Shown one piece after another: positions 54,812 to 64,000 of a stretch of DNA of 64,000 bases. The stretch spans positions 1 through 64,000 of the forward strand of contig CANTFK010000055.1 of the NCBI GenBank assembly GCA_947646735.1, read 5' to 3'. Each line of letters begins with the position of its first letter. The first letter of the stretch is position 1. Under the pieces are notes generated by a model. That model saw nothing but the letters and a program-made list of their open reading frames with translations, had not been told where the DNA came from and ran no database searches. The DNA is from Peronospora farinosa. Taxonomy: Eukaryota; Oomycota; Peronosporomycetes; Peronosporales; Peronosporaceae. The position numbers were made by a program, and so were the translations under genes.

Positions 54812-55453
54812 TGTAGCGGAGCTGCACAGCTCTTTAGCCAGAGGAAGACTTTCGGCTGGAAGCCTCTTAGTTCTAGAGAACTAAATAGAGTTAAGGCTAA
54901 AAGCCACTTAGTTCTAAGGAACTAATTAAACGACTTTAAAGCCGCCCTCTTCTAAGGAAGTAGGAAAGAGACTTTTAATCAATCAAGCAATATGCTTAAG
55001 GTTCAGAGAACCAACGCACATAGTGCAGAACAAGCTAGAAGCTTAGGGGTTCAGAGAACCAACGCACGAAGTGCACAAGAGAGCAAGTCAGAACGACTTG
55101 CGATCTTAAGCTCAAAAGGAGAACTGATTTTATTTATGCTTTAAGATTTTATGAATAGTCCTACTCTAAGTACACTACACTAGAATAATTACTATAATAG
55201 TAATTATTATATGCAGACTTTGCTATTGGACGACGTATCGTCTAAACATCTGTGTATGATGTACTTAATACAGCGTTAGTGATTTATCGAATCCCAATCG
55301 ATAAGATACGGTATTTTACCGAATACCGTATTATAACGCTCATACTTAATACCTCTCTAACGAGAAGTATAATAATGCATTATATGCAATACAAAGGAGA
55401 GTTTAAGCGTAAACTCTCGGAAAGACGCTACCACGTGGTGTAACCCCGTTACA
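54812..55453 (-). mobile_element. Solo LTR C with 5-bp target-site duplication
   Basis: The 642-bp LTR lies on the minus strand, starting TGTAACGGGGTTACACCAC at 55453 and ending GCAGCTCCGCTACA at 54812. TGGTG is repeated exactly at 54807-54811 and 55454-55458. It differs from LTR A only by scattered substitutions and short indels, so both are recent. Confidence 0.93.
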
Positions 55454-55691
55454 TGGTGTCTACTGTTTGAACTGGTAGCATTTGAAGTATATGATATTAG
55501 TGCAAAGTACTATTTCATGAGATAATACCGAATAGAGCTTTCAATTGGTTTCTAAATTACTATACTTTTTCGGCTTACTTCATGCAAGTTAGTATGCGAC
55601 GTGCTATGCGCCATTTTTCGGATACTCATACTATAGCCAAGTCATAACCTATCAGTGGTAACGTCCACACCCATTCAAATTAATATCTATC

Positions 55692-56789
55692 ATGGCCATC
55701 CCAACTAAAGCTGCTGTGTTCGTGTCTGCAGCCCCGTGCTTCGAAGCCTTCCGCGATGTGGAAGTATTGTCACAAACTGAAAGTACTTCTCCAAAGTTCA
55801 TTGGTACGCATAATGGCACGTTCCATTGCGATGAGGCATTGGCTGTATCAATGCTTAAACTTTTGCCCAAATTTGCGGCCCACGGCGTACTGCGCACACG
55901 TGACGAGGCAAAACTTGCTCAATGTGAGGTGGTTGTAGACGTGGGTGGTACCTACGATCCAGAGACGCTTCGTTTTGACCATCACCAGCGCAGCTTCACG
56001 GATACTTTTGACCAATGTGACATTAAGTTGTCAAGTGCTGGTCTCGTGTACAAGCATTTCGGTCGTGAGATCATTCAAAGGCTGGCTTATCCCACAAAGT
56101 TGGACGACGAGACGCTGGATATTCTGTATCGAAAAGCATACAAGAATTTTATCGAGCACATTGATGGCATCGATAATGGTGTCGAGGTGGCAAGTGCTGG
56201 TGATGCTAAGCTCAAACATAACTATCAGGTGTCGACAACCCTTAGCAGTCGTGTGAGTTACTTGAACCCCCGCTGGAATGAATCCCAGGATGAGCAGTGG
56301 ATGAGCAGACAATTCAAGCAAGCCATGTACTTGACAATCACCGAGTTTACGGATGCTATCCACGATCTCGTGTACTCGTGGCTACCGGCTCGCGAGATCG
56401 TTGAAAAAGCGGTTGCCAATCGCTTTGAGACTCACAAGTCCGGTGAAATTGTCCATTTTCCTAAATTCTGTCCATGGAAGTCTCATTTATTTGACCTGGA
56501 AGAGAAACTTCTGATCCAAGGCCAAATCAAGTTTGTGCTTTACAATGACCTAACGGGTAATATGACTCGTGTGCAGGCACTCAATGTTGAGCCAGGATCG
56601 TTTGCACTGCGCAAAGGACTGCTGCCACTTTGGCGCAGTCTGCGTAATGAAGAATTGTCGTGTGTGTCTGGTATTGAAGGATGTACGTTTGTACACAACG
56701 CTGGATTCATTGGGGGTAATCGCACATTCAAAGGTGCACTTGAAATGGCCGTCAAGTCGATTGAAGCTACGGATGAAGAGACCAAGTAA
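55692..56789 (+). CDS. MYG1: MYG1 exonuclease family protein
   Basis: This intact single-exon gene encodes 365 residues. MYG1 (UPF0160) proteins are DHH-like 3'-5' RNA exonucleases that link nuclear/nucleolar and mitochondrial RNA handling. Signature motifs are IGTHNGTFHCDEALA near residue 37, VVDVGGTYDPETLRFDHHQR near residue 80 (metal-binding DHH), and EHIDGIDNGV near residue 157. The C-terminal FVHNAGFIGGNRT block is also typical. The ~35 residues ahead of the first motif could be a mitochondrial targeting sequence (short hydrophobic/basic mix), as in other MYG1 proteins. Its start is 240 nt from solo LTR C, so the repeat island ends at its promoter. Confidence 0.95.
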   Translation: MAIPTKAAVFVSAAPCFEAFRDVEVLSQTESTSPKFIGTHNGTFHCDEALAVSMLKLLPKFAAHGVLRTRDEAKLAQCEVVVDVGGTYDPETLRFDHHQRSFTDTFDQCDIKLSSAGLVYKHFGREIIQRLAYPTKLDDETLDILYRKAYKNFIEHIDGIDNGVEVASAGDAKLKHNYQVSTTLSSRVSYLNPRWNESQDEQWMSRQFKQAMYLTITEFTDAIHDLVYSWLPAREIVEKAVANRFETHKSGEIVHFPKFCPWKSHLFDLEEKLLIQGQIKFVLYNDLTGNMTRVQALNVEPGSFALRKGLLPLWRSLRNEELSCVSGIEGCTFVHNAGFIGGNRTFKGALEMAVKSIEATDEETK

Positions 56790-56966
56790 ACGCATGACAG
56801 AAGCCCTTCGCTAAACGTAAAAGCATATTTTTCGACGTTAAAACTGATTTTATGTTGCTTGTATAATTGTGATTATTGTTTCTATATTTATGTTGCTGGA
56901 AGAAAATAGAGAAAATACCACCCATTTTGAGACTTTTCAAGTGCCGAAAAAAGTTTGGTAGACATT

Positions 56967-57980
56967 ATGTCAGAAGAAGGAAGTGAACCGACGAGCATCG
57001 GTACGACCTTATATACCTTACAAGTAGAGCGGGGCAATGAGCTCGGTAGGCTGCGTGTGTCACACAAAAGCTTCGTATGCGGTCCTTACTGTTTCAAATA
57101 CAGAGCGGCAAGATTTACGAATATATTATAACCTCTCATACTTTATATTTTTATGTAACCCATTCAATTATTGCAGGTAAAGCACAGGTACCATCCCAGA
57201 AGCCCATAGTACGTGGTAGATACGCCAAATTTAATGGAGCGATGGACGTGATGTTACTAGAGGCGTTACAAGTTAATAACCCGTTCACGGCTAAGCACGG
57301 GACGAGACTTCAGATGTGGCAAAATGTGGCTGAATCCGTCGGGATCCAAGGGTTTAAAAACCCAGCAGCTTTTTCATGGCACACATGTCGGTGGGTTTTT
57401 TTGATTCAAATTCAGTTTTTTTTGAAATTTATGATTTTTCGAATTGGTTGATACTGCTGTGTTAATAACCTGTCATATCTTATATATACCTACTACTTGT
57501 AGTGATCGCGTGACGGCGCTCATGAAAATGTATACTGATGGTAAACACGACAAACTATTTAAACACGGGACAATGGAAGAAAATTCTCGGAAGGAGACTA
57601 TTTTACGTGAGATCAACGACACATTGATTAGAAAGAATCACAAGATGGCAGGACAGATGACGGTTGATGGTAATGGCAAAGAGACGACTATTGGGACTAA
57701 AAGTGAAAGTGGAGAGCTCCATCCTTCGTCTACTTCATCATCTCCGACATTACCGCAGAAACGGCAGAAATTGGACACTCCTTTGGATGTGAAAACCATT
57801 TCTGTTGCATCATCCGATGTCCAATCCAGTAGTAATAGTGATAACTTCCGCACACGAATTTTAGAGCTGATTGAGAGAAAGATTCAGTTTGATATGGATC
57901 AGCGTCAGAAGGAGACGGAACTTCGGGAACAGGAATTTGAGCTGCAGAAGCGGTTTCTCGAGTATTTACAGTCGAAATAG
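56967..57980 (+). CDS. Putative Myb/SANT-like DNA-binding protein, three exons
   Basis: My model is exons 56967-57000, 57177-57390 and 57503-57980, with introns GTACGA...TTGCAG (phase 1) and GTGGGT...TTGTAG (phase 2), giving 241 residues. The N-terminal 100 residues look like a small helical DNA-binding domain of Myb/SANT or trihelix style: RYAKFNGAMDVMLLEALQVN, MWQNVAESVG and, across the second intron, SWHTCRDRVTALMKMY. The middle is Ser/Thr-rich with PQKRQKLD as a candidate nuclear signal, and the C-terminus is a Glu/Gln/Arg coiled coil (LIERKIQFDMDQRQKETELR). That layout is common in oomycete transcription-factor-like or transposase-derived families. Function is inferred only. Confidence 0.68.
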
Positions 57981-58362
57981 GGTGGCGGGGACGGATCTCA
58001 AGGTGATATCGAGCGATGAAGCTTAAGCGGCAAAAGGGACGAAAATGAGCTGACAAGTCGCTGGAATCTCGATGCATGCCCTCGTACTGAAGGGTAACGC
58101 AGCAGAGATGGATCGCTTTTTCAATGAAAATATCTGTTTATTTGTGGCATCAGGTTTTTAGATACTGCTGCTATGATGCGTGTCTAGTCGACAGCTTTGC
58201 AGCCTCCTGATTGTCATTTAAAGTCACCTTTACGTCATGAAGAATGCAAGATATACTCCTCATGCTCAGTATCTTCATCTTCACTCGTCAGCTATTGTAG
58301 CCATCTATATATTCCCATCCTGTGGTGTACATTCACTGCTCAGCATTTGAATAATCGAGACA
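57981..58362. other. Intergenic, nothing recognised
   Basis: Spacer between the DNA-binding-like gene and the HEMK2 gene, about 380 nt, presumably holding the HEMK2 promoter. Confidence 0.5.
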
Positions 58363-59296
58363 ATGGCAGCACTACCAGTGATTACTATGGCATACGACTG
58401 CGACGTGTACGAACCAGCTGAAGACACTTTTCTATTCGTAGATGCATTGCAAGATGAATTGCCTCAATTAGTGCCACTAGATCCTACAATCTGCGTCGAA
58501 ATTGGGTGCGTGATGGACACAAATCTTATATCGGATGGCTGCAAATGCATTGACAAACAACTCCTTCCATACAGATGTGGTAGTGGTGCAGTGTTTGTGT
58601 ATTTGGCGACACAATTGCAGAAATGGGGGACACAGTCGCTGTTTCTAGCAACAGATATTAATCCATTGGCGGCGAATGTTGCGCAACAAACGGCAATGAA
58701 GAACGAAACTCAAATGTTTGATATTGTACGCACAGACTTGTTGCAATGCTTCGAGCCACGGATAGAGGTAGTAAGCATAGTCGACAGCAATATCTCTGCC
58801 TTTTTACTAGTAACTTACCAAGTGCTGTTGTGAGGTAGGGCTTAGTTGATGTTCTATTGTTCAACCCACCGTACGTGCCGACTCCGTCGGAGGAAGTCGG
58901 ATCGATGTACGTTTTGCTTAAACTACTTCGTTAAGGCAATGAAGTGACATAGAGATTGTTTGACAGAGGCATTGAAGCTGCGTGGGCGGGAGGTCTTCAT
59001 GGACGTGAAGTGATTGATCGTTTGCTGCCGAAACTCAAGACTTTGTTGTCTCCTCGTGGTGTATTCTACATGGTTGTAGTTGTAGAGAACAGACCCAACG
59101 AGATCGCTGCAATTCTGTCCATGGACGGATTTGAAATGACGGTGCGTTCTATTGCTCTCAATAATACATTTATTGTATGCAACAGCTTCACCAATATTTA
59201 TGAATGTCGACCTGTATGTCTTACAAGGTCGTTCGCTCAACTAAAGCTAAGAATGAGCGGCTATCGATTCTAAAGTTTACAAGAACGCTGATGTAA
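58363..59296 (+). CDS. N6AMT1: HEMK2/N6AMT1-type eRF1 glutamine methyltransferase, five exons
   Basis: My model is exons 58363-58505, 58575-58770, 58839-58906, 58967-59141 and 59228-59296, introns 60-86 nt, all phases consistent, giving 216 residues (family about 214). The protein methylates the Gln of the GGQ motif in translation release factor eRF1, as a complex with Trm112. Motifs appear only when the exons are joined: VYEPAEDTFLFVDAL, VEIGCGSGAVF (SAM site, across intron 1), FNPPYVPTP (catalytic NPPY), EVGSIGIEAAWAGG (across intron 3) and a final LSILKFTRTL. Intron 1 (69 nt) is stop-free and in frame. The donor of intron 2 could be 58768 instead of 58771. Confidence 0.9.
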
Positions 59297-60192
59297 TCAC
59301 AAAGGAGCAAAACCCATTCGTTAGGAACTTCACTCATCGAAGTCGTGATAATAAAAGTCGATGAACCTTGTCAAGATCCCCATCATCGGATGCCTAACTT
59401 GTTGAAGATCCGTGTCTCGTGTAGTAGTAGCGCACTTAAGGCTCAACTAAAAAGCATCGAAGTGCTAAAAGCCTCAATACCTTTTGATCCATTAAATGAC
59501 TTTACTACGCGTAGTAAACCGGTTCATAGTCTGTCTGCGTGTGTACAAAATCTTGAAGCTTTTGATGATACTAGTCATGAACCTTCCGGCCAATATACTT
59601 GTTGTCACTCTGTACCAAACAATGCGAGATCATTCAATACTCGATTTACATTGCTAGTGCTGTAATAATCATCTATGCGCTTCGATAGAGAATTTATATG
59701 TCTGCTCTTCTATTTGCAATGCTAGTTGATAACATGAACAACGGGGTCGTTTCAATAATTAGTCAATAGGCTATTTAGAAGCTAGTACATAATTTTTTCC
59801 AAGTAGCACGAACGCGTAGCCCAAAGTCGACTTGCGATCAGCTTGGTTGCCCGCTCAGTCCGCATCAGAGTAACCACAAACGTCGATCTTGCGCTTTGAC
59901 TGATCGCAGATTTCGTTCAATCTAGCAAAGTGTAGAATATTTACTTTACTATGTTCTTTACTACAATTTACTTTCTAGTTGGTGGCTCTCCACAAAGCGT
60001 GACACAGAGATCACAGCATACGCGATAGATGGGTATGTCCCAGTTTATCAAATGCTTTAAGCACTCATTGCTTCCTAAAACGAAGTATTCATCTTGATTA
60101 CATTGGGACTAGTCGAGAGCTCAAATTTAGAATTTTTTAAATATATGAATAAATATCTTTTTATGTTGCCTACACAACATTTCCTACCAGTC
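59297..60192. other. Intergenic with a Copia remnant
   Basis: An open stretch at about 59345-59665 has no recognisable domain or good start and is probably not a gene. A short Copia fragment on the minus strand is listed separately. The remainder is AT-rich leader of the JmjC gene. Confidence 0.45.
59780..59930 (-). pseudogene. Ty1/Copia RNase H fragment
   Basis: On the minus strand the text KIDVCGYSDAD, a stop, then AGNQADRKSTLGYAFVLLGK matches the Copia RNase H region (GYSDADWAG, DRKSTSGY). It is only about 150 nt and stands alone outside the main island. Confidence 0.75.
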
Positions 60193-61359
60193 ATGACGAG
60201 CTCTGCTCTGCGTCGTCTCCAGAGTGACACCCAGGACTTTTGGGCTCCATTGCATTCGATTCGTCGTGTTGATGCATCGTCTTTAACGCCTCTACAATTT
60301 TATCGAGACTTTATAAGTCGCAATGTACCTGTCGTGTTGTTGAACGTGATGACGTCATCATCGTGGCGACATGCCGTTGTCAATTGGCAGAATGACGAAC
60401 ACCTCGTCACCAAAGCGGGGGACCGTCCGGTGACTGTAGACGTGACACCCTTTGGTGTCGGTGACGCGGTACTCGAGTTCCCGGACCATCACCAAGAGAT
60501 ATTCGTGATGCCTGAAGAGAGAGACATGAAATTATCAGAATTTATGAAACTGCTGAAAAACCGTGACAACTTCGATGGGGTTCCCTATCTTTCACATCAA
60601 AATGATAGTTTACGAAACCAACTTCCAGGTTTATTCAATGAAGTGCCATCAGCTATAAAATTAGCAGTAGAAGCTTTTGGGAATGAACCGGAAGCTGTAA
60701 ATATCTGGATTGGGGACGAGAGAGCAATGTCGACAATGCACAAAGATCATTATGAGGTGAGATTTGTAGAATAGGAGGTATCTGAATTTCTTTGAGAGAT
60801 CTGAAGGTGTGATAATGTATGGCAGAACATGTACTGTGTGGCCAAAGGTCAAAAGCACTTTACCCTGTTGCCACCATCGGCCGTGGGATGTCTGTATGAA
60901 CGGGAGTTTTCGTCAGCAAGATATCGTCACGCGGACTCACCTGTTCCCGATGAAAAAGAAAAACTAGTGAGAGATGTTGTTGCTACTGAACGTTTTCATG
61001 TAAAATATCCTCAACATAAGAAGTGGACAATTTGGTCGTCGCTTGATAAGGGGAATACTCCGTGGATTCCAGTGGATCCGTTAAACATTGATACGGAGAG
61101 GTATCCATTGGCTGAAGCGCTAAAGCCCATCGATGTGGTGATAAATTCTGGAGAAGTACTGTACTTGCCGTCGTTATGGTATCACCGTGCTACGCAATTG
61201 TGTCCTACCATATCGGTCAATTACTGGCACGACATGGAGTTCGACTGTCGTTATGTGTACTTTAACTTTGTGCATGATATCGGAGCCGTGATCATGAAGT
61301 TGGAGGATCATGAACAAGAGGCAGAAGAAAAAAGAAAAGTCTATAGTTTTTCACGGTAG
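60193..61359 (+). CDS. JMJD7: JMJD7-type JmjC-domain oxygenase/protease, two exons
   Basis: Exons 60193-60756 and 60826-61359 join in phase 0 across a 69-nt intron (GTGAGA...ATGGCAG), giving 365 residues from the ATG at 60193 (in-frame ATGs at 60145 and 60163 are possible). The JmjC iron site is HKD (residues ~183-185, MHKDHYENMYCVAKGQKHF across the intron) with the distal His in LPSLWYHRATQ near 308. The N-terminal VPVVLLN and the late ISVNYWHDMEFD also fit. In animals JMJD7 hydroxylates lysine in TRAFAC GTPases such as DRG1/2; it has also been described as a histone-tail endopeptidase. The oomycete substrate is unknown. Confidence 0.9.
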
Positions 61360-61639
61360 CCTACGTGACGCAGTATTCTTGACATCCACGCACTTGCCAG
61401 TACTAGAACTACGATCTACATTGACGCCGTGCTTTCCGTACGCTCGTTATATTCTCAGGTCTCCTGATTGCAGATCAACAGTACGCGCTGACAAGTTCTT
61501 AACCTCTAATTCATATCTTAGACAGAACCTATTGCTGTATAATCCAGTCGCTAGAAATCTCTTACTTTCTGTAATTGTCACACGACCTCATTAGCCTTGG
61601 CAGCATTATCTCACACAAAAGCGCTCGAGGAATATCGTG

Positions 61640-62334
61640 CTGACGTTGATGATTGATTTTGCAGGATTTCAAGTACTTGATGCCCAGTGGACCATTATTC
61701 CGACCCGTCCGCAATGCGTGGCTGCTAAAGCTAAATAAATGGGGTTAATACCATGACCATCTGAAAGTGGTCGTTGTACAAATTCCGCTGCCATTGCTGA
61801 TACCAAACATCTTCTATAGGCCTACTCCGCTTTGCTATCGCCACCGCTTTTTATCGTTTATCGCGACGTTCGTGAACAGGAAGGTATGTATATCATCTAT
61901 AACATATTTGATCCGTATGGTAAATGACCATAGCTTTGTAGATCTGCTACGTGCTTTGAAAAGTAAGTACGAACCTCATGTGTCTGCTTGTAAGACTCAT
62001 TCGTATACCCTCAATAGTGATTTGGTCGACCAACTGGCGTGGTCCGAACGTGTAAGACGTGCACAGGCAAGTTAGCCTGTCCCCCTCGGAATATTAAGAG
62101 TAACATGAGCATGTGATTGTGTATAGTCTGCCGCAGAATCCCGCACGCAACACAAACATCGTGATCGATTTGTTGGTAAAGCGACATCGCTTCTGCCTGT
62201 CCGTCGTCGTGCCGCCAATCCGTATTGACGTGTATCTTCAGCTACAAAAGCTACGGGATGTGCTATATCAAGATACTCATTGTAAGGCCGTCAAGATGAC
62301 ACTCGATCGCATGCATGTTTACGTCAAACGATGA
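61640..62334 (+). CDS. Unrecognised ORF pair, possible multi-exon or decaying gene
   Basis: An ATG at 61917 starts MVNDHSFVDLLRALKSKYEP and the frame ends near 62072. A second frame up to 62334 reads NPARNTNIVIDLLVKRHRFC then VPPIRIDVYLQLQKLRDVLY. A GTAAGA donor at 62052 and the acceptor CCGCAG before AATCCC (near 62134) would join them in phase 0 (LAWSER then NPARN). Coding-like text also extends upstream to about 61640 with one stop (LMPSGPLFRPVRNAW, HLKVVVVQIPLPLL). It looks protein-like and charged as real helices are, but I recognise no family and cannot settle exons or start. Confidence 0.4.
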
Positions 62335-62439
62335 TCTAGATGAGCAAAAGATGAAACAGGTCAACGTTTCTCGATAACATACTCGTGTTTAAATTGGTTA
62401 CAAGTTCACATCTACTTTCATCCATATATTTCATTACAC

Positions 62440-63294
62440 TCACTGCTTCGTCACTATAAACTCGGTCAATTCCAGTAGCTCTTCAGCCGTCGGTCTCTCC
62501 ACTGGGTCGACTCTCAGTAGCTTGCTCAGGAGTCCAATTGTAGTCGGCGATATCCGATCCGATAGTCCCCACGAGTCAATGACCTTGGCTACACCCAGTT
62601 CAGAAAACGCCAAGAACGCCTTGTTCTCACGTGATGCATTGGACGTAAGTGGTGAACCCGTGAGCATAATAAAGAGCATGATACCAAGCGACCACATGTC
62701 CGCTGCAAAGGCGTCGTATTTTTCCTCATTGACCACCTCTGGTGCCATGTAATAGGCCTTACCCACCACTTCACCACTGCGTCGGAGTGGTACGTCTGTA
62801 CTCAGTCCAAAGTCACCGATCTTGCACACACCACGGCAGTAAAAGACGTTCTCAAGTGACAGATCACGGTGTGCAATGCCGTGTGCGTGCAGGAATTGCA
62901 CACCACGTACACACTGAAGGAAAAGCTGCTGCGTCATGACCTCCGGCAGTCGGTTCTTTGGGGCGTGCTCCAGTAAACTCCACAGATCGCCACCGGGACA
63001 AAACTCCATGACGACACACCACGTGTTTTGGGCGTGCAAAAACTCATCGTGGAAGTGCACAATGTTGACGTGAGGTGGCAGTGTCATGAGGTGTGAGACC
63101 ACGCGATGTTCGCTCCAAGGGTTGTCCATGTTGGGATTGAGACGTAATGATGCTACGGCCCGTGATAGTGACACCTGTTTGATGGCCACGAGCTCATTGC
63201 CACAGTGTGCGTCTTCGTAGAGTCCCACGGGTCCATACAATGCGTCACTGAGTGGACGACGAAGACGGAAGCGATTGGCAAATAACATTGGCAT
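62440..63294 (-). CDS. Serine/threonine protein kinase
   Basis: The product is 284 residues, almost only a kinase domain. VAIK (K39) is the ATP-site lysine, HRDLSLEN (142-149) the catalytic loop, DFG 161-163 and APE 184-186, then ADMWSLGIMLF and a late VDPVERPT. The catalytic loop has Ser where Ser/Thr kinases usually have Lys (HRDLKxxN), and the Gly-rich loop is poor (LYGPVGLY), yet the other key residues are intact. There are no extra domains. It is of the same family as the broken fragment at 29712-29965. The ATG at 63294 is followed by a second at 63288; either is possible. Confidence 0.9.
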   Translation of the reverse strand: MPMLFANRFRLRRPLSDALYGPVGLYEDAHCGNELVAIKQVSLSRAVASLRLNPNMDNPWSEHRVVSHLMTLPPHVNIVHFHDEFLHAQNTWCVVMEFCPGGDLWSLLEHAPKNRLPEVMTQQLFLQCVRGVQFLHAHGIAHRDLSLENVFYCRGVCKIGDFGLSTDVPLRRSGEVVGKAYYMAPEVVNEEKYDAFAADMWSLGIMLFIMLTGSPLTSNASRENKAFLAFSELGVAKVIDSWGLSDRISPTTIGLLSKLLRVDPVERPTAEELLELTEFIVTKQ

Positions 63295-64000
63295 TGAAAT
63301 GTTGGTGGAGAGGTCACTTGTGATTAAGGTGTTTAATTTGATTATGAACGTTCGTAAGCTGCTGCGTTCTTTTTACTGTATCTGACGACGTAGCAGATGT
63401 GGCGTATTGAAGCGATTGCTATGACACGCCGGAAAATCAAGGAATGTGGGCAACAACGTTAGAAGATGCGGCGACTCAAGGCCTTGTGTAACGGTATTTG
63501 GTTCCACTCCTCATGGAAGTAATCGGTCCGGAGTAGAGGACCTACTTTTCCTAAGAATGATAGTAAAACGACGATAAACAGGATGCAACTTTGTCAGAAT
63601 AGCGTGCGTGGTACAAACTGCATCGTTATAGGCAGTGACGTTGTGGGGGAGAGCTTTCGGGGCAGCCACATCGTCAACGGCTATACAATCGCTCGAATGA
63701 CGATTCGTTGCAACGGGTTTGATCCTCCCGTTCTATTTGTAGCTTTTATAAGAACTTCAATGCAAATACATGACGACCATCGTTCTCAATTTGTCATGGT
63801 GGACTAGATGATACGATGTTGCATGCAATGAAGGTGCCAATGTAACTTTTCATTGCTGATCACCAGAAAGCGCTGGTTTGTCTACCACAAAGGGCTTCAT
63901 TCAACGACTATTGCGAGAAGTGACGTGCAGCATCTCAAAACAATGCTTTGCCGTGACTTCGAGATGATGCTAAGAATTTACCCCACAGGTATGAGAACTC
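63295..64000. other. Intergenic end of window, no gene supported
   Basis: It includes the promoter of the minus-strand kinase. An open stretch at 63583-63807 has no recognisable domain. Nothing else was seen. Confidence 0.45.

Noticed and set aside
53069..55453. A single Copia element bounded by LTR B and LTR C
   Set aside because: The two LTRs are in opposite orientation, differ greatly in age, and LTR C has its own perfect 5-bp duplication, so it is an independent solo LTR.
59345..59665. ORF of about 106 codons after HEMK2
   Set aside because: No proper ATG start near its beginning, no recognisable domain, next to decayed Copia sequence.
1..64000. tRNA, rRNA or snRNA genes
   Set aside because: None was noticed while reading; I could not run a covariance search, so short RNA genes cannot be excluded.

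Overview
The window is eukaryotic and reads as an oomycete, most likely a Peronosporales species such as a downy mildew or a Phytophthora relative; I cannot name the species. The evidence is gene-dense housekeeping loci with short introns (about 60-180 nt, GT..AG), secreted CAP proteins with a C-terminal membrane anchor, an initiator-like TCATTTTTCG element upstream of one gene, and a retroelement mix (Ty3/Gypsy with chromodomain and a second RNase H, Copia-type remnants, LINE, Helitron-like) of the kind known from these genomes. No ribosome-binding sites or operons were seen.

Layout. 1-910: the 3' part of an NSUN6-type RNA cytosine methyltransferase. 2550-9183: a tandem cluster of three paralogous CAP proteins, each with signal peptide, CAP domain, repeat-rich Ser/Thr/Glu stalk and one C-terminal membrane helix; the middle copy is frameshifted at an A6 run. 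9399-29528: a housekeeping block with a TPR co-chaperone-like protein, a Nopp140 protein with LisH domain (-), AP-3 complex beta, a BAP31-like ER protein, a long coiled-coil protein (-), the WD40 protein STRAP, a large KH-plus-J-domain protein (-), mevalonate diphosphate decarboxylase with an unusual membrane tail, and a small acidic protein (-).

29700-55453: a transposon island of about 26 kb, starting in a broken protein-kinase fragment. It holds an 8.3 kb Helitron-like tandem array (30205-38532) with about 40 copies of a CCGTCGGAACGACGG hairpin, set inside an older Ty3/Gypsy element. A 5'-truncated LINE with a 14-bp target duplication sits in that array, and a solo LTR with a 5-bp target duplication sits in the LINE. 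Next come a degenerate Ty3/Gypsy pol fragment, an 8.4 kb Gypsy element with two RNase H domains and a chromodomain that is flanked by inverted (not direct) repeats of about 500 bp, a second near-identical copy of the pol fragment that continues to its own chromodomain, an antisense ORF, an old LTR, a Copia remnant and a second solo LTR with a 5-bp target duplication.

55692-63294: genes resume with MYG1 exonuclease, a small DNA-binding-like protein, a HEMK2/N6AMT1 methyltransferase with five exons, a JMJD7-type JmjC protein, an unrecognised ORF pair and an intact Ser/Thr kinase (-) of the same family as the broken fragment at the island's left edge.

The genes do not form one pathway. The recurring themes are translation and RNA modification (NSUN6, HEMK2, JMJD7, Nopp140), membrane traffic (AP-3, BAP31) and a fast-evolving secreted family beside a repeat island, consistent with the uneven gene-dense/repeat-rich architecture of oomycete genomes. 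Exon joins are my reading of splice motifs and frames and have not been tested against transcripts.
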